A DNA stretch of 64,000 nt, from positions 27,922 to 91,921 of the forward strand of contig PLUE01000024.1 of the NCBI GenBank assembly GCA_003164785.1. Direction: 5' to 3'. Position numbers and translations under genes: made by a program. The notes beneath the pieces are model-generated. The model worked only from the letters and a program-made list of their open reading frames with translations, was not told where the DNA came from and ran no database searches. The stretch comes from Gammaproteobacteria bacterium. GTDB taxonomy: Bacteria; Pseudomonadota; Gammaproteobacteria; Steroidobacterales; Steroidobacteraceae. Below, in pieces: positions 18,147 through 27,911 of the stretch. How positions within the stretch are numbered: position 1 is the stretch's first letter; every line of letters starts with the position of its first letter.

Positions 18147-20128
18147 TCCAGCAGCACGGCGCTGTTCGCAACCAGCGGGTAATAATGCGAGAAATCCATG
18201 CCTCGTAATTCCACGGCCTCGCGGGCCGTATCGAATCGGCATTCCCAATGGGCACCCGCGAGCACCGGCGGTATGGTGAACTGATGGGCGCCGTCGCTGG
18301 CGTTCAGCAGAAACAAGAGTCGATGCGCCGTGTTGTTACGATTGCCGAACAAGGCGCCCATGGTGCGAGTCTCGGGATCCTGCCAGTCATTCTGGGTCAT
18401 TTCGCCACCACGGCCATGCAGCCAGCTCACATCTTTGATCCCGGTTCGCGAGGCAGTTCCCTTCAGAAAGGTCTCGCGCCGCAACTCCGCATGCTTCCTG
18501 CGCAATCTCGACAGCAGCCGGACGAACCTGACCAACTCTTGGTTGAAATCGCAGAGGCGCCAGTCGATCCACGAAATCTCGTTGTCCTGGCAATAGGCGT
18601 TGTTGTTACCCCGCTGCGTGCGGCCAAATTCGTCGCCTGCCTGAAGCATCGGGACACCCTGCGAGAGGAACAGCGTGGCCAGAAAGTTGCGCATCTGCCG
18701 CTTGCGCAACGCGCCAATGTCGATGTCGTCGGCCGGCCCCTCCACCCCGCAATTCCAGCTCAGGTTGTTGCTCATGCCGTCGGCGTTGCCTTCGAGATTG
18801 GCCTCGTTGTGCCGCTCGTTGTAGGAAACGAGATCGCACAGAGTAAATCCATCGTGCGCCGTGACGAAATTGATGCTCGCCGACGGCTTACGGCCGTTGT
18901 GCCGGAAAATATCGCTGGATCCCGCGAAACGCTCGGCCATCTCCCCGATTTTGCCGCCATCGCACCGCCAGAAGGAACGCACGGTATCGCGGTATCGATC
19001 GTTCCACTCCGACCAACCCGGCGGGAATCGGCCCAATTGGTAGCCGCCCCAGCCCACGTCCCACGGTTCCGCGATCAACTTGACGTGCCGCAACGCCGGT
19101 TCCGCTTGCAGTGCCCTGAAGAAGACCGCGTGCTGGTTGAATCCTTCCCCGTCGCGTGCCAATACCGTCGCCAGATCGAAACGGAAGCCGTCGACATGCA
19201 TCTCCTGCACCCAGTACTTGAGACAGTCGATGATCAACGTGCGTACCTGCGGGTGCGCGCAGTTGACCGTGTTGCCGCAGCCGGTGACGTTGTCGTAATG
19301 ACGCTGGTCGGCGAGCAGCCTGTAATACACGGAGTTGTCGATGCCCTTCAGACTCATCACGGGTCCGCCCTCGTTGCCCTCCGCCGTGTGATTGAACACC
19401 ATGTCGAGAATCACCTCGAGTCCGGCGGCGTGCAATGCCTTCACCATCGTCTTGAACTCGACGACGGGATCCGCCACGGCGAACTCGTTCGCGGGCGAGA
19501 ACCACGCCACCGAGTTGTAGCCCCAATAATTCTTGAGGCCTCGTTGACTCAAGAAGGGCTCACTGACGTACGACTGGCAGGGCAACAACTCCACCGTCGT
19601 CACACCGATGGACTTCAAGTGATGGATCACCGGCGCCGCCGTCAAGCCGAGGAACTTGCCGCGCCACGCCTCGGGTACGCCGCGATGCAGTTGAGTAAAG
19701 CCCTTCGTATGCAATTCGTAGATCACCGTATCGCGCCATGGAATGGCCGGCGGCCGGTCGCCGCCCCAGGAGAACGACGAATCGACGATGCGCGAGCGCA
19801 GCGGCAGCGTGACGGACAGTTCGCGGGCGTACGGATCGATCAATGCGACGTGCGGATCGAAGCGATGGCCCTGCTCGGGTTGGTTGGGGCCGTGCACATA
19901 AAATGCGTAATGCCTGCCGCGGCCCGAGCGCCGATCGGATAGCAAGCCATGCCAGACATCCCCGGTTCGCGCCGGGAGATCGTGACGCGCCCGTTCGGCG
20001 CCGGACTTCGGATTGAATATGGCCACTTCGATTCGTGTCGCGTGACTCGAGAAGATGGCGAAATTGACGCCGTCCCTCGCCCACGTCGCCCCCAGAGGCC
20101 ACGGCAGGCCCGCTTGAATGGCCTTCAT
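18140..20128 (-). CDS. glgX: Glycogen debranching enzyme GlgX
   Basis: The 662-residue protein has a CBM48 domain (about 8-100) followed by a GH13 barrel. Catalytic residues are Asp318 (DGFRFDLA), Glu354 (LIAEPWDVG) and Asp426 (FVTAHDGFTL). The motif NYWGYN and the overall order are those of GlgX/TreX isoamylases, which cut alpha-1,6 branches of phosphorylase-limited glycogen. The start codon directly follows the glgB stop (20129-20131), and its end overlaps malQ, so the three enzymes are translationally linked. Confidence 0.95.
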   Translation of the reverse strand: MKAIQAGLPWPLGATWARDGVNFAIFSSHATRIEVAIFNPKSGAERARHDLPARTGDVWHGLLSDRRSGRGRHYAFYVHGPNQPEQGHRFDPHVALIDPYARELSVTLPLRSRIVDSSFSWGGDRPPAIPWRDTVIYELHTKGFTQLHRGVPEAWRGKFLGLTAAPVIHHLKSIGVTTVELLPCQSYVSEPFLSQRGLKNYWGYNSVAWFSPANEFAVADPVVEFKTMVKALHAAGLEVILDMVFNHTAEGNEGGPVMSLKGIDNSVYYRLLADQRHYDNVTGCGNTVNCAHPQVRTLIIDCLKYWVQEMHVDGFRFDLATVLARDGEGFNQHAVFFRALQAEPALRHVKLIAEPWDVGWGGYQLGRFPPGWSEWNDRYRDTVRSFWRCDGGKIGEMAERFAGSSDIFRHNGRKPSASINFVTAHDGFTLCDLVSYNERHNEANLEGNADGMSNNLSWNCGVEGPADDIDIGALRKRQMRNFLATLFLSQGVPMLQAGDEFGRTQRGNNNAYCQDNEISWIDWRLCDFNQELVRFVRLLSRLRRKHAELRRETFLKGTASRTGIKDVSWLHGRGGEMTQNDWQDPETRTMGALFGNRNNTAHRLLFLLNASDGAHQFTIPPVLAGAHWECRFDTAREAVELRGMDFSHYYPLVANSAVLLEC

Positions 20129-22036
20129 TTACAAGGGCCCAAGGAAGAATACGGCGCCGAGGGGCGGCAAATCGATATGCAGCGTGAAGGGGCCGCCATG
20201 CCACGCCCCGTCGGAGGTCGTAACGTCGGACTGCCGGCTGTATCCCGAACCACCGAACCGGGGGTCGTCCGAATCGAACAGCTTGCGATAGGTCCCGCGC
20301 TGCGTCACGCCGATGGCATAGCCATCGCGCGGCACCGGCGTGGCATTGAAGACACAGATGATCGGAGCACCCGGATCGTCGCCGGTGGCACTGCGCTGAA
20401 ACGCCCAGACGCTGTCATTGGCATTGTCCATGTCGATGCCGCGAAAGCCCTCGTGATCGCAATCGCTGCCGTGCAATTGCGGGCTGCCGAGATACAGATG
20501 ATTCAAGTTCCTCACGCAGTCGCGCAGCGCCTCATGCAGCGGATCGTTCAACAGGCGCCAGTCGACGTCGTCGTGATCGCGCCATTCGGTCCACTGACCG
20601 AACTCCGACCCCATGAACAGCAGTTTTTTGCCGGGATGGGCGCACTGGTACGCACAGAACAAGCGGAAGTTCGCGCGCTTCTGCCAATCGTCGCCCGGCA
20701 TTTTCCCCAGCAGCGAACGCTTGCCATGCACCACCTCGTCGTGCGAGATCGGCAGGATGAAGTTTTCGGACCAGGCATAGACGAATGAGAACGTGATGAA
20801 ATGATGATTGAACCTGCGGTATACGGGATCGAGCGCGACATACCTCAGGGTGTCGTTCATCCATCCCATGTTCCATTTGAAATTGAAGCCGAGGCCGCCA
20901 TATTCCGGCGGGCGCGTGACGCCGGGGAACGAAGTGGACTCCTCCGCGATCGTGAGCACGCCCGGAAACGCCCGATGCACGGCATTGTTCATGACGCGTA
21001 GAAAGTCGATCGCCTCGAGATTCTCACGGCCACCATGGCGATTCGGCAGCCATTCGCCTGCCTTGCGGCTGTAATCCAGATAGAGCATCGACGCCACCGC
21101 ATCCACACGCAGTCCGTCGATGTGGTAGCGGTCGGCCCAGAACAGGGCATTCGCCACTAGAAAATTCCGCACTTCGTGGCGCCCGTAATTGAATATCTTG
21201 GTGCCCCATTCGGTGTGCTCGCCGAGGCGGGAATCCGCGTGCTCGTAGAGCGCGGTCCCATCGAAGTCCGCAAGTCCGTGCGCATCGCGCGGAAAGTGCG
21301 CGGGGACCCAGTCTAGAATCACGCCGATGCCCGCTCGGTGACAGGAATCGACGAAGAACATGAAATCGTGGGGCGACCCGTACCGCGATGTCGCCGCGTA
21401 ATAGCCGACGACCTGATAGCCCCAGGATGCATCTAGCGGATGCTCTGCGACGCCCATCAACTCGACATGGGTGAACCCCATCTCCTTGATGTACGGAACG
21501 AGCTGCTCGACCGCTTCGCGCCAGCTCATGAACGGTGGCCGTCGCTCATCCCAGGGCTTGCGCCAGGACCCCAGATGCACTTCGTAGGCGTTCAAGGCAC
21601 GCCGCCGCGGGTCGCCCTGCGCGCGTCTTGCGATCCATTGCGCATCGTCCCATGCGTAACCATCCAAAGACGTCACCACGGAACTGCTTCCGGGGCGCAA
21701 TTCGCCCGAAAATCCATAAGGATCCGCCTTCAGGAGCAGGTGACCCTCCTGGCTGCGGATTTCGTATTTATATTCGCTGCCGGCGCCCACGTCGGGAATG
21801 AACGACTCCCAGACACCCGAGCTCCCGCGGCTTTGCATGACGTGGATGTTGCCGTTCCAATAGTTGAACGGGCCCACCACGCTGACGCGTCGGGCGTTGG
21901 GCGCCCAGACGGCGAAACGGGTGCCGGCGCGCCCGTCCATGGCAACCGGGTGAGCTCCGAGCTTGTCGTAGATGCGCTCGTGCCGGCCTTCACCGAACAG
22001 GTATAGATCGAAATCCGAAATGTGACTGTCTGTCAA
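20129..22036 (-). CDS. glgB: 1,4-alpha-glucan branching enzyme GlgB
   Basis: The enzyme has about 635 residues: a CBM48 domain (35-125) and a GH13_9 barrel with Asp312 (DGLRVDAVAS), Glu365 (TIAEESTSFP) and the ISHDEVVHGK motif. It makes the alpha-1,6 branches of glycogen. It lacks the extra N1 domain of the 730-residue E. coli type. The TTG at 22036 is chosen because GGAAGG lies nine bases upstream; another TTG at 22054 would add six residues. First gene of glgB-glgX-malQ; no glgA, glgC or glgP is in the window. Confidence 0.94.
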   Translation of the reverse strand: MTDSHISDFDLYLFGEGRHERIYDKLGAHPVAMDGRAGTRFAVWAPNARRVSVVGPFNYWNGNIHVMQSRGSSGVWESFIPDVGAGSEYKYEIRSQEGHLLLKADPYGFSGELRPGSSSVVTSLDGYAWDDAQWIARRAQGDPRRRALNAYEVHLGSWRKPWDERRPPFMSWREAVEQLVPYIKEMGFTHVELMGVAEHPLDASWGYQVVGYYAATSRYGSPHDFMFFVDSCHRAGIGVILDWVPAHFPRDAHGLADFDGTALYEHADSRLGEHTEWGTKIFNYGRHEVRNFLVANALFWADRYHIDGLRVDAVASMLYLDYSRKAGEWLPNRHGGRENLEAIDFLRVMNNAVHRAFPGVLTIAEESTSFPGVTRPPEYGGLGFNFKWNMGWMNDTLRYVALDPVYRRFNHHFITFSFVYAWSENFILPISHDEVVHGKRSLLGKMPGDDWQKRANFRLFCAYQCAHPGKKLLFMGSEFGQWTEWRDHDDVDWRLLNDPLHEALRDCVRNLNHLYLGSPQLHGSDCDHEGFRGIDMDNANDSVWAFQRSATGDDPGAPIICVFNATPVPRDGYAIGVTQRGTYRKLFDSDDPRFGGSGYSRQSDVTTSDGAWHGGPFTLHIDLPPLGAVFFLGPL

Positions 22037-22074
22037 AGAGCTATGCCTTCCCAATCTGGCCCGGGTTAAGGGTT

Positions 22075-22080
22075 ATTATA
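22075..22080 (-). promoter_or_regulatory. Possible -10 element for glgB
   Basis: The minus strand reads TATAAT in the gap between glgB and ppgK, about 40 bases before the glgB start. No good -35 hexamer is found 16-18 bases upstream, so the assignment is weak. Confidence 0.3.
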
Positions 22081-22127
22081 GATAGGTTGACCTGGGCACG
22101 GTTGCGAAACCTCACATTGCGGAGCAT

Positions 22128-22877
22128 ATGTTGACCTCTTCAAATCTGGCGATTGGTGTTGATGTCGGTGGCTCATCGATCAAGTGCGCATTGGTCGATC
22201 TCGACACCGGGACATTTGTCAGCGAGCGTTTCAGCACGCCGACACCCGCCCAAGATTCAACCGAAACGCTGTTGACGGCGCTCGCGACGGTGGTGGCGAA
22301 CCTCCCCGGGGACCACGCGGTCGGCCTCGCCTTTCCGAGCGTCATCCGCAATGGCACGGTGCGCACGGCGGCAAATTTGAACAAGGCCTGGATCGGCCAA
22401 CCGCTCGCGAAACTGGCCACCGAGCATTTGCACCGGCCCGTCGTGCTCATCAACGATGCGGACGCCGCGGGGCTCGCCGAACTGCACTATGGGGCCGCGC
22501 GCGGAGTCGATGGCACCGTTTTGCTGCTGACGCTCGGGACCGGCATCGGCAGTGCGTTGTTCATCGACGGAAAGCTGGTGCCCAACACGGAATTCGGGCA
22601 TCTCGAAGTGAAGGGCCAGGAAGCCGAACATCGCGCCTCGGGCCGCGTCAAGGTCGAGAAGAACATGACCTGGGACGCGTGGGCGGCCGAACTCAATCTC
22701 GTGGTGAACACCATGCACGCGTTGATGTGGCCCGATCTCATCGTACTTTGCGGCGGAATCACCGATGAGTCCGAAAAGTTCATGGACAAGCTTCACTGCG
22801 AGGCAGAATTGGTCATCGGCGCCCTGCGCTCGGAGGCGGGCATCGTCGGTGCCGCCCTGGCCACGACCTTGGTGTGA
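22128..22877 (+). CDS. ppgK: Polyphosphate glucokinase (ROK family)
   Basis: The 249-residue protein has the ROK phosphate motif GVDVGGSSIKC (10-20), catalytic Asp110 (LINDADAAG) and LGTGIGSALFIDGKLVPNTE (136-155), the signature of PpgK. It lacks the zinc motif CxCGxxGC of other ROK kinases, as PpgK does. It phosphorylates glucose with polyphosphate or ATP. GGAG precedes the ATG. Its position divergent from glgB-glgX-malQ suggests that it captures glucose released by GlgX and MalQ. PpgK is best known from actinobacteria but occurs in some proteobacteria. Confidence 0.9.
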   Translation: MLTSSNLAIGVDVGGSSIKCALVDLDTGTFVSERFSTPTPAQDSTETLLTALATVVANLPGDHAVGLAFPSVIRNGTVRTAANLNKAWIGQPLAKLATEHLHRPVVLINDADAAGLAELHYGAARGVDGTVLLLTLGTGIGSALFIDGKLVPNTEFGHLEVKGQEAEHRASGRVKVEKNMTWDAWAAELNLVVNTMHALMWPDLIVLCGGITDESEKFMDKLHCEAELVIGALRSEAGIVGAALATTLV

Positions 22878-22886
22878 GCGCGCGTC

Positions 22887-23417
22887 GTGAGGACGGGGCC
22901 GCTGTTCGTCGTCGCGTTGCTGCTGGCGCTCGGTGCGTGTGCGACCCGGCCGCCCTCGAAGGCGCCGACCTTCGCTCCGGCGTTGCCCGCGGGGGCGGCA
23001 TCATCACCGGGTGCCGGCAGCACGGACGCTGCCACGACGTTCGTCGACACCGCGACGTCCATGCTCGGCCAGCCGTATCGATGGGGCGGCGCCGCCCCCG
23101 GCGGTTTCGATTGCAGCGGCCTGGTGGCGTACGCGGCGGGACGCGCCGGACTGCAAGTGCCGCGCACGGCGCAGGAACAACTGCACTCCGGAGTCGCCAT
23201 CTCGCGGCGTGAGGTTCGCGCCGGCGACCTTGTTTTCCTGCATCTCGCACACAAGGAAATGCATGTCGGCATCGCCATCGACGCGGACCGGTTCGTTCAC
23301 GCCCCCTCCTCCGGCGGTCACGTACGCATCGATTCTCTTGCCGCGCCGCCGTACGCACGCAAGTTCATCCAGGCCAGGCGCATCCTCATCGATGCTGCGC
23401 AACCATTGCCACGGTGA
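22887..23417 (+). CDS. NlpC/P60 family lipoprotein peptidase
   Basis: The 176-residue product starts with a lipoprotein signal ending at the lipobox LGAC (Cys18). The NlpC/P60 domain carries catalytic Cys76 (FDCSGLV), His126 (MHVGIAID) and His138 (FVHAPSSGG). It should cut murein peptides at the inner face of the envelope, as Spr/MepS-like endopeptidases do. The GTG start lies 9 bases after ppgK, so it may share that transcript. It is convergent with the ABC exporter gene. Confidence 0.9.
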   Translation: MRTGPLFVVALLLALGACATRPPSKAPTFAPALPAGAASSPGAGSTDAATTFVDTATSMLGQPYRWGGAAPGGFDCSGLVAYAAGRAGLQVPRTAQEQLHSGVAISRREVRAGDLVFLHLAHKEMHVGIAIDADRFVHAPSSGGHVRIDSLAAPPYARKFIQARRILIDAAQPLPR

Positions 23418-23447
23418 TGGCTGACCCGTGCGAGAATTCGCGGCGCC

Positions 23448-25247
23448 CTAACGGGCCGCCGCGTCCAGCGCATCGCCACCCATCACCGCGAACTGCAAAG
23501 ACGCCAGGCGTGCGTACAACGGGCTCTGGACCATGAGCTCGGCGTGCGTTCCCACGGCGATCTTGTGCCCGTGATCCATGACGACGATGCGGTCCGCTTT
23601 GAGGACCGTGGCCAGTCGATGCGCGATGATGATCGTGGTGCGGCCCTGCATGAGCTTTTCCAATGCCTCTTGCACCAGCCGCTCCGACTCGGCGTCGAGC
23701 GCACTCGTCGCCTCGTCGAGCAGCAAAATCGGCGGGTCTTTGAGAATGGCCCGGGCCAACGCGATTCGCTGCCGCTGCCCCCCCGACAGGCGGGTGCCGC
23801 GCTCGCCCAGAAAGGTATCGTACCCTTGCGGCAATTTGCGCAAGAATTCGTCGGCGGCGGCGGCCACCGCGGCAGCTTCGATTTCCGCATCCGTCGCCCC
23901 GGGCTTTCCGTAGCGAATGTTGTCGCGCGCGCTGGCGCCGAACAACACCGTCTCCTGAGGCACCAGCCCGATCTGCCGGCGGATGTCTTCCGGACGCAGG
24001 TCCGCCAGGCGCTTATCGTCGATCAACACCCGGCCCGAATTCGGATCGTAGAATCGCAGCAACAGTTGAAACGTGGTGCTCTTGCCCGCGCCGGACGGCC
24101 CGACGAAGGCGATGGTCTCACCCGGCGCCACCTCCAGACTGAAATTCGCGAGCGCAGCGGTCTCGGGTCGAGATGGATACTGAAACGTCACGTTGTCGAA
24201 GCGAATGGCGCCGCTGACGCGTTCCGGCAGCTCCAGCGGCCGCGCCGGCGCCCCGATGGTCGGCCGCGCCTCGAGCAGCTCGCTCAGCCGCTCCATCGCC
24301 CCCGCGGCGCGCTGCATCTCGCCCCACATTTCCGTGAGCGCCGCCGCCGAACTGCCCACGAACCCGGCGTAAATCAGGAATTGCGCCAGCTGGCCGCCGG
24401 TCATCGTGCCGGCGATCACCTGATGCGCGCCCAGCCACAGAACGAACGTGATGCCGGCGAACACCAGCATGATCCCGATGGCGGTCAGCATGGCCCGCAC
24501 ACGGGTGCGGCGGATCGCCGTCGCGAAACTGTCCTCGACGGCCGCGGCGTAACGGTCGCTCTGCAGCTCCTCCAGGGTGAACGCCTGCACGGTCTGAATC
24601 GCGTTCAAGGTTTCGCCCGCGAGTCCGCTGGTGTCGGCGATCCGATCCTGGGACGCGCGCGACAGGCCGCGCACCCGGCGGCCGACGATGATGAGAGGAG
24701 CCACCACGATGGGGATCATCACGAGGATGACGCCCATCAGCTTGGCGCTGGTCAGGCCCAGCATCACCAGCCCGCCCACCAGACTCAACGTGGAGCGCAG
24801 GACGATCGACAGATTGACGCCCGAGATCGCTTGCACGAGGGTCGTGTCGGTGGTCAACCGCGACAGAACTTCTCCCACCCGGGTCGTCTCGTAGAACATC
24901 GGATCCATGCGGACCACGCGCCGATATACGGCGTTGCGCAGGTCCGACACGATGCGTTCCCCCAGCCACGTCACCAGGTAGAAGCGCAGCGCTGCGAACA
25001 GACCAAAAATGACGGCGGCCGCCAGAAACCCGAGAAAATAGCGATTGACGGTGCTCGAGTCCCTGGCGGCGAGGCCATGGTCGATCAACTGACGCAACGC
25101 AATGGGCAGCGCCAGCATCGAGACGCTGGCGACCAGCAGCGCGCCTAAGGCGGCGGCCAACACGGCTTTGTACGGTTTGACGAACGGCAGGAGCGCTCGT
25201 AGGGGATTCAGGGATTTGGCCCGCGGGCGCTCGGCGGTGGCATTCAT
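23448..25247 (-). CDS. ABC transporter, fused permease and ATPase (MsbA/BmrA type)
   Basis: The 599-residue half-transporter has six membrane helices in the first 320 residues and a C-terminal nucleotide-binding domain with Walker A GPSGAGKST, signature LSGGQRQRIALA and Walker B ILLLDEATSALD. It should work as a homodimer exporting lipids or drugs. The ATG at 25247 (MNATAERPR) is preferred because the first helix begins 25 residues later; an open frame up to 25427 crosses the divergent TonB receptor gene. It is convergent with the NlpC gene. Confidence 0.9.
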   Translation of the reverse strand: MNATAERPRAKSLNPLRALLPFVKPYKAVLAAALGALLVASVSMLALPIALRQLIDHGLAARDSSTVNRYFLGFLAAAVIFGLFAALRFYLVTWLGERIVSDLRNAVYRRVVRMDPMFYETTRVGEVLSRLTTDTTLVQAISGVNLSIVLRSTLSLVGGLVMLGLTSAKLMGVILVMIPIVVAPLIIVGRRVRGLSRASQDRIADTSGLAGETLNAIQTVQAFTLEELQSDRYAAAVEDSFATAIRRTRVRAMLTAIGIMLVFAGITFVLWLGAHQVIAGTMTGGQLAQFLIYAGFVGSSAAALTEMWGEMQRAAGAMERLSELLEARPTIGAPARPLELPERVSGAIRFDNVTFQYPSRPETAALANFSLEVAPGETIAFVGPSGAGKSTTFQLLLRFYDPNSGRVLIDDKRLADLRPEDIRRQIGLVPQETVLFGASARDNIRYGKPGATDAEIEAAAVAAAADEFLRKLPQGYDTFLGERGTRLSGGQRQRIALARAILKDPPILLLDEATSALDAESERLVQEALEKLMQGRTTIIIAHRLATVLKADRIVVMDHGHKIAVGTHAELMVQSPLYARLASLQFAVMGGDALDAAAR

Positions 25248-25370
25248 GATGCCATGATCCCACAACTGCACGCGCAGTGCGTGCCCAAGGCCTGTTGCGC
25301 GCATTTTGGCACAATGATACTGTCGGATGGACGCAACCGAGCGCTTATCCATAGAAATTGCGGGGATCAA

Positions 25371-27902
25371 ATGACTGCTGTCCAGCCAAAATCGTTCGTT
25401 CGGTTGACTTCCCGGCGCCTGTTGCATTTCTGCATCGTCGGATGCGCCGGCCTGCTGGGCACCGAGTTCGCCGTCGCCGCAAGCGCAACCGCCGACCCGG
25501 ACGCGGCCTCCGGCAGCCTCGAAGAGATCGTGGTCACCGCGAATCGTCGTGAAGAGAACATCAGCAAGGTCCCGATCAGCATCAGCGCCTACAGCCAGGA
25601 GTCGATGGACGTTCGGGGCATCAAGGATTTTACGGACATCGTTCGCTTCACGCCCGGCGTGACGATCGATGCCGATCAGACCAACAGCATTTCAATCCGC
25701 GGCATTAGCTCGTCCGGCGGCGCCGGCACCACCGGCATCTACATCGATGACACGCCGATCCAGATCCGGGCGCTGGGCTTCAACCCCGACGACACGCTGC
25801 CCAAGACTTTCGATCTCGACCGGGTCGAGGTGTTGCGCGGGCCACAGGGCACGTTGTTCGGCGCCGGCTCGGAAGGCGGCACCGTACGCTACATCATGAC
25901 CCAGCCGAGTCTGGACAAGTACTCCAGCTATTCCCGCAGCGAGGTGTCCTACACCGAGGGCGGCGGCCCGAGTTACGAAGCGGGACTGGCGGTGGGCGGC
26001 CCCATCATCCAGGACGTGCTCGGATTTCGCGTCAGTGCCTGGTACCGCCGCGACGGTGGTTGGATCGACCGGGTCGACCCGACCACCTTGGATCGCATCG
26101 ACAAGGACGCCAACCACGACGAGACTTCCGTGCTGCGGGCGGCGGGAACCTGGGCGCCCGCCTCCAACATCAAGGTGACGGGCAGCGTCGTTTATCAGGA
26201 TCGTGAACGCAACGACATCTCCGTTTACTGGCCGTTGTATTCCGATCCCAATGCGGACCGCTATGTCAGCGCCAACCCGACCCCGCGCAGCGAACCGGAC
26301 AAATACCTCCTGCCCTCGCTCAAGATCACCGCGGACCTGGGTCCGGCGGAGCTGATCTCCAACAGCTCCTACTATCACCGCAATGACCTCAGCGGCTATG
26401 ACGGCACACTCTACAACCTGAGCTACTACCAGACGCTCGGGTGGCCCTCGGCAGGCTTCGGTCTGACCGGCGGTCCTTGCGGCGGCACTTGCTATCCCTT
26501 GCTGGACGGCAGCGGCGTCCACCTTCCGCCGGGCCTGACCGATTACCGTTCGCCCGCCACGGTCACCAACAAACAGGACAACGTCAGCCAGGAATTCCGC
26601 CTGCAATCCAACGACCCGACGGATCGCATCGTATGGACGGTCGGCGCCTTTTACTCGCTCAATCGGACATACAGCCTGGAAGAAATTCACGATCCCATGG
26701 TCGACCAGCTCTTCGAGGCGCTCTACGGCGAGCCGATCGCCAGCGTGTTCGGAACCGCGACCAACCCGAATGGCAGCTCGTATCTGCCGATGGGCGACTC
26801 CTACCTCAATCAAATCACGGGGCATGACCGGCAGCTCGCGGGCTTCGGCGAAGTGGTGTGGGGACTGACGGATCAATTGAAGTTGACCACCGGCGTGCGC
26901 TACTCGAAGGTCGACTATACGTTCGAGAGCTATGCGGACGGCCCCCAGAACGGCGGCCCGGTCTACGGCAACGGCGCGGAACATGAGAAGCCGCTGACTT
27001 ACCGCGCCGGACTCACGTTCCAACAGAACCCCGACAACATGTACTACGCCACGTACTCGACCGGCTTTCGCATCGGTGGCGCCAATACGGTGATACCGCA
27101 CCTCGAGTGCCAGGCAGATTTCAATAACTTCGGGATCTACGACAATCCGGCGTCCTACAAGTCGGACACGGTGAAGAGTTACGAGGTCGGCGCGAAGAAC
27201 AACATCGACAATCGTATCCGGCTCGCGACCAGCGCCTACTACATCAAGTGGAACAACATCCAGCAGAACGTGACCTTGCCGAGCTGCGAATTGAGCTACA
27301 TCACGAATCTCGGCCAGGCGGTGTCCGAAGGGGCCGACGTGCAGGCCGATATCGCGGTGACCGACGCGTTCACGCTCGAATCCGCGATTGGCTACAACGA
27401 CGCGCACTACACCACGAATGCGTATCCGGGCACCCCCACCGGGTCGCCGATCACCACGAAAGGCGATGCCATCGTCGGGCAGAGCGGCGCGCCGGGCGCA
27501 CCCTGGACGGTCACGATCGGCGCGGAATACAAGTTCAAGGCGTTCGAGCACGATTCGTTCGCACGCCTCGATTACGAACATACGACGAAGAACAATCGGC
27601 AGACGGCGGCGGAGGATTCCTCGACGCTGCAGTACCTGTCCTGTACGACGAGCGCGGCGACGACGCAGACCTGTAATTACAATCCCTCGTCGACGACGTT
27701 CGTGTCGGCGCGCGCCGGCACCGTGTTCGGCGGGTGGAACCTCTCGGCGTTCATCGATAACTTGCTCGACGCCCATCCGACGACGGAATACAACTTTACG
27801 GGCACCGATCCGTTCACACCGAACGCCGTGCCGACTCCGCTCTACCGCAACTTCACCTTTCGCCCACGTACCTTCGGCTTGACGCTGACATACAGGAATT
27901 GA
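25371..27902 (+). CDS. TonB-dependent outer-membrane receptor
   Basis: The 843-residue protein has a signal peptide (cleavage near residue 37), a TonB box LEEIVVTANRR (50-60), a plug domain (about 65-190; RGPQGTLFGAGSEGG) and a 22-strand barrel ending in LTYRN-type sequence. GGGG precedes the ATG at 25371; an open frame from 25254 overlaps the divergent ABC gene. The repertoire of aromatic, low-lysine barrel strands resembles receptors for organic substrates in sphingomonads and Nevskiales, but no ligand can be read from sequence. No FecIR regulators are adjacent. Confidence 0.92.
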   Translation: MTAVQPKSFVRLTSRRLLHFCIVGCAGLLGTEFAVAASATADPDAASGSLEEIVVTANRREENISKVPISISAYSQESMDVRGIKDFTDIVRFTPGVTIDADQTNSISIRGISSSGGAGTTGIYIDDTPIQIRALGFNPDDTLPKTFDLDRVEVLRGPQGTLFGAGSEGGTVRYIMTQPSLDKYSSYSRSEVSYTEGGGPSYEAGLAVGGPIIQDVLGFRVSAWYRRDGGWIDRVDPTTLDRIDKDANHDETSVLRAAGTWAPASNIKVTGSVVYQDRERNDISVYWPLYSDPNADRYVSANPTPRSEPDKYLLPSLKITADLGPAELISNSSYYHRNDLSGYDGTLYNLSYYQTLGWPSAGFGLTGGPCGGTCYPLLDGSGVHLPPGLTDYRSPATVTNKQDNVSQEFRLQSNDPTDRIVWTVGAFYSLNRTYSLEEIHDPMVDQLFEALYGEPIASVFGTATNPNGSSYLPMGDSYLNQITGHDRQLAGFGEVVWGLTDQLKLTTGVRYSKVDYTFESYADGPQNGGPVYGNGAEHEKPLTYRAGLTFQQNPDNMYYATYSTGFRIGGANTVIPHLECQADFNNFGIYDNPASYKSDTVKSYEVGAKNNIDNRIRLATSAYYIKWNNIQQNVTLPSCELSYITNLGQAVSEGADVQADIAVTDAFTLESAIGYNDAHYTTNAYPGTPTGSPITTKGDAIVGQSGAPGAPWTVTIGAEYKFKAFEHDSFARLDYEHTTKNNRQTAAEDSSTLQYLSCTTSAATTQTCNYNPSSTTFVSARAGTVFGGWNLSAFIDNLLDAHPTTEYNFTGTDPFTPNAVPTPLYRNFTFRPRTFGLTLTYRN

Positions 27903-27911
27903 GGCCTGGAT

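Noticed and set aside
18248..19942. 564-codon open frame on the plus strand
   Set aside because: It is antisense to glgX and has no recognisable domain.
23430..23463. Imperfect GC-rich hairpin at the end of the ABC transporter gene
   Set aside because: It has a bulge, overlaps coding sequence and lacks a T tract, so it was not called as a terminator.
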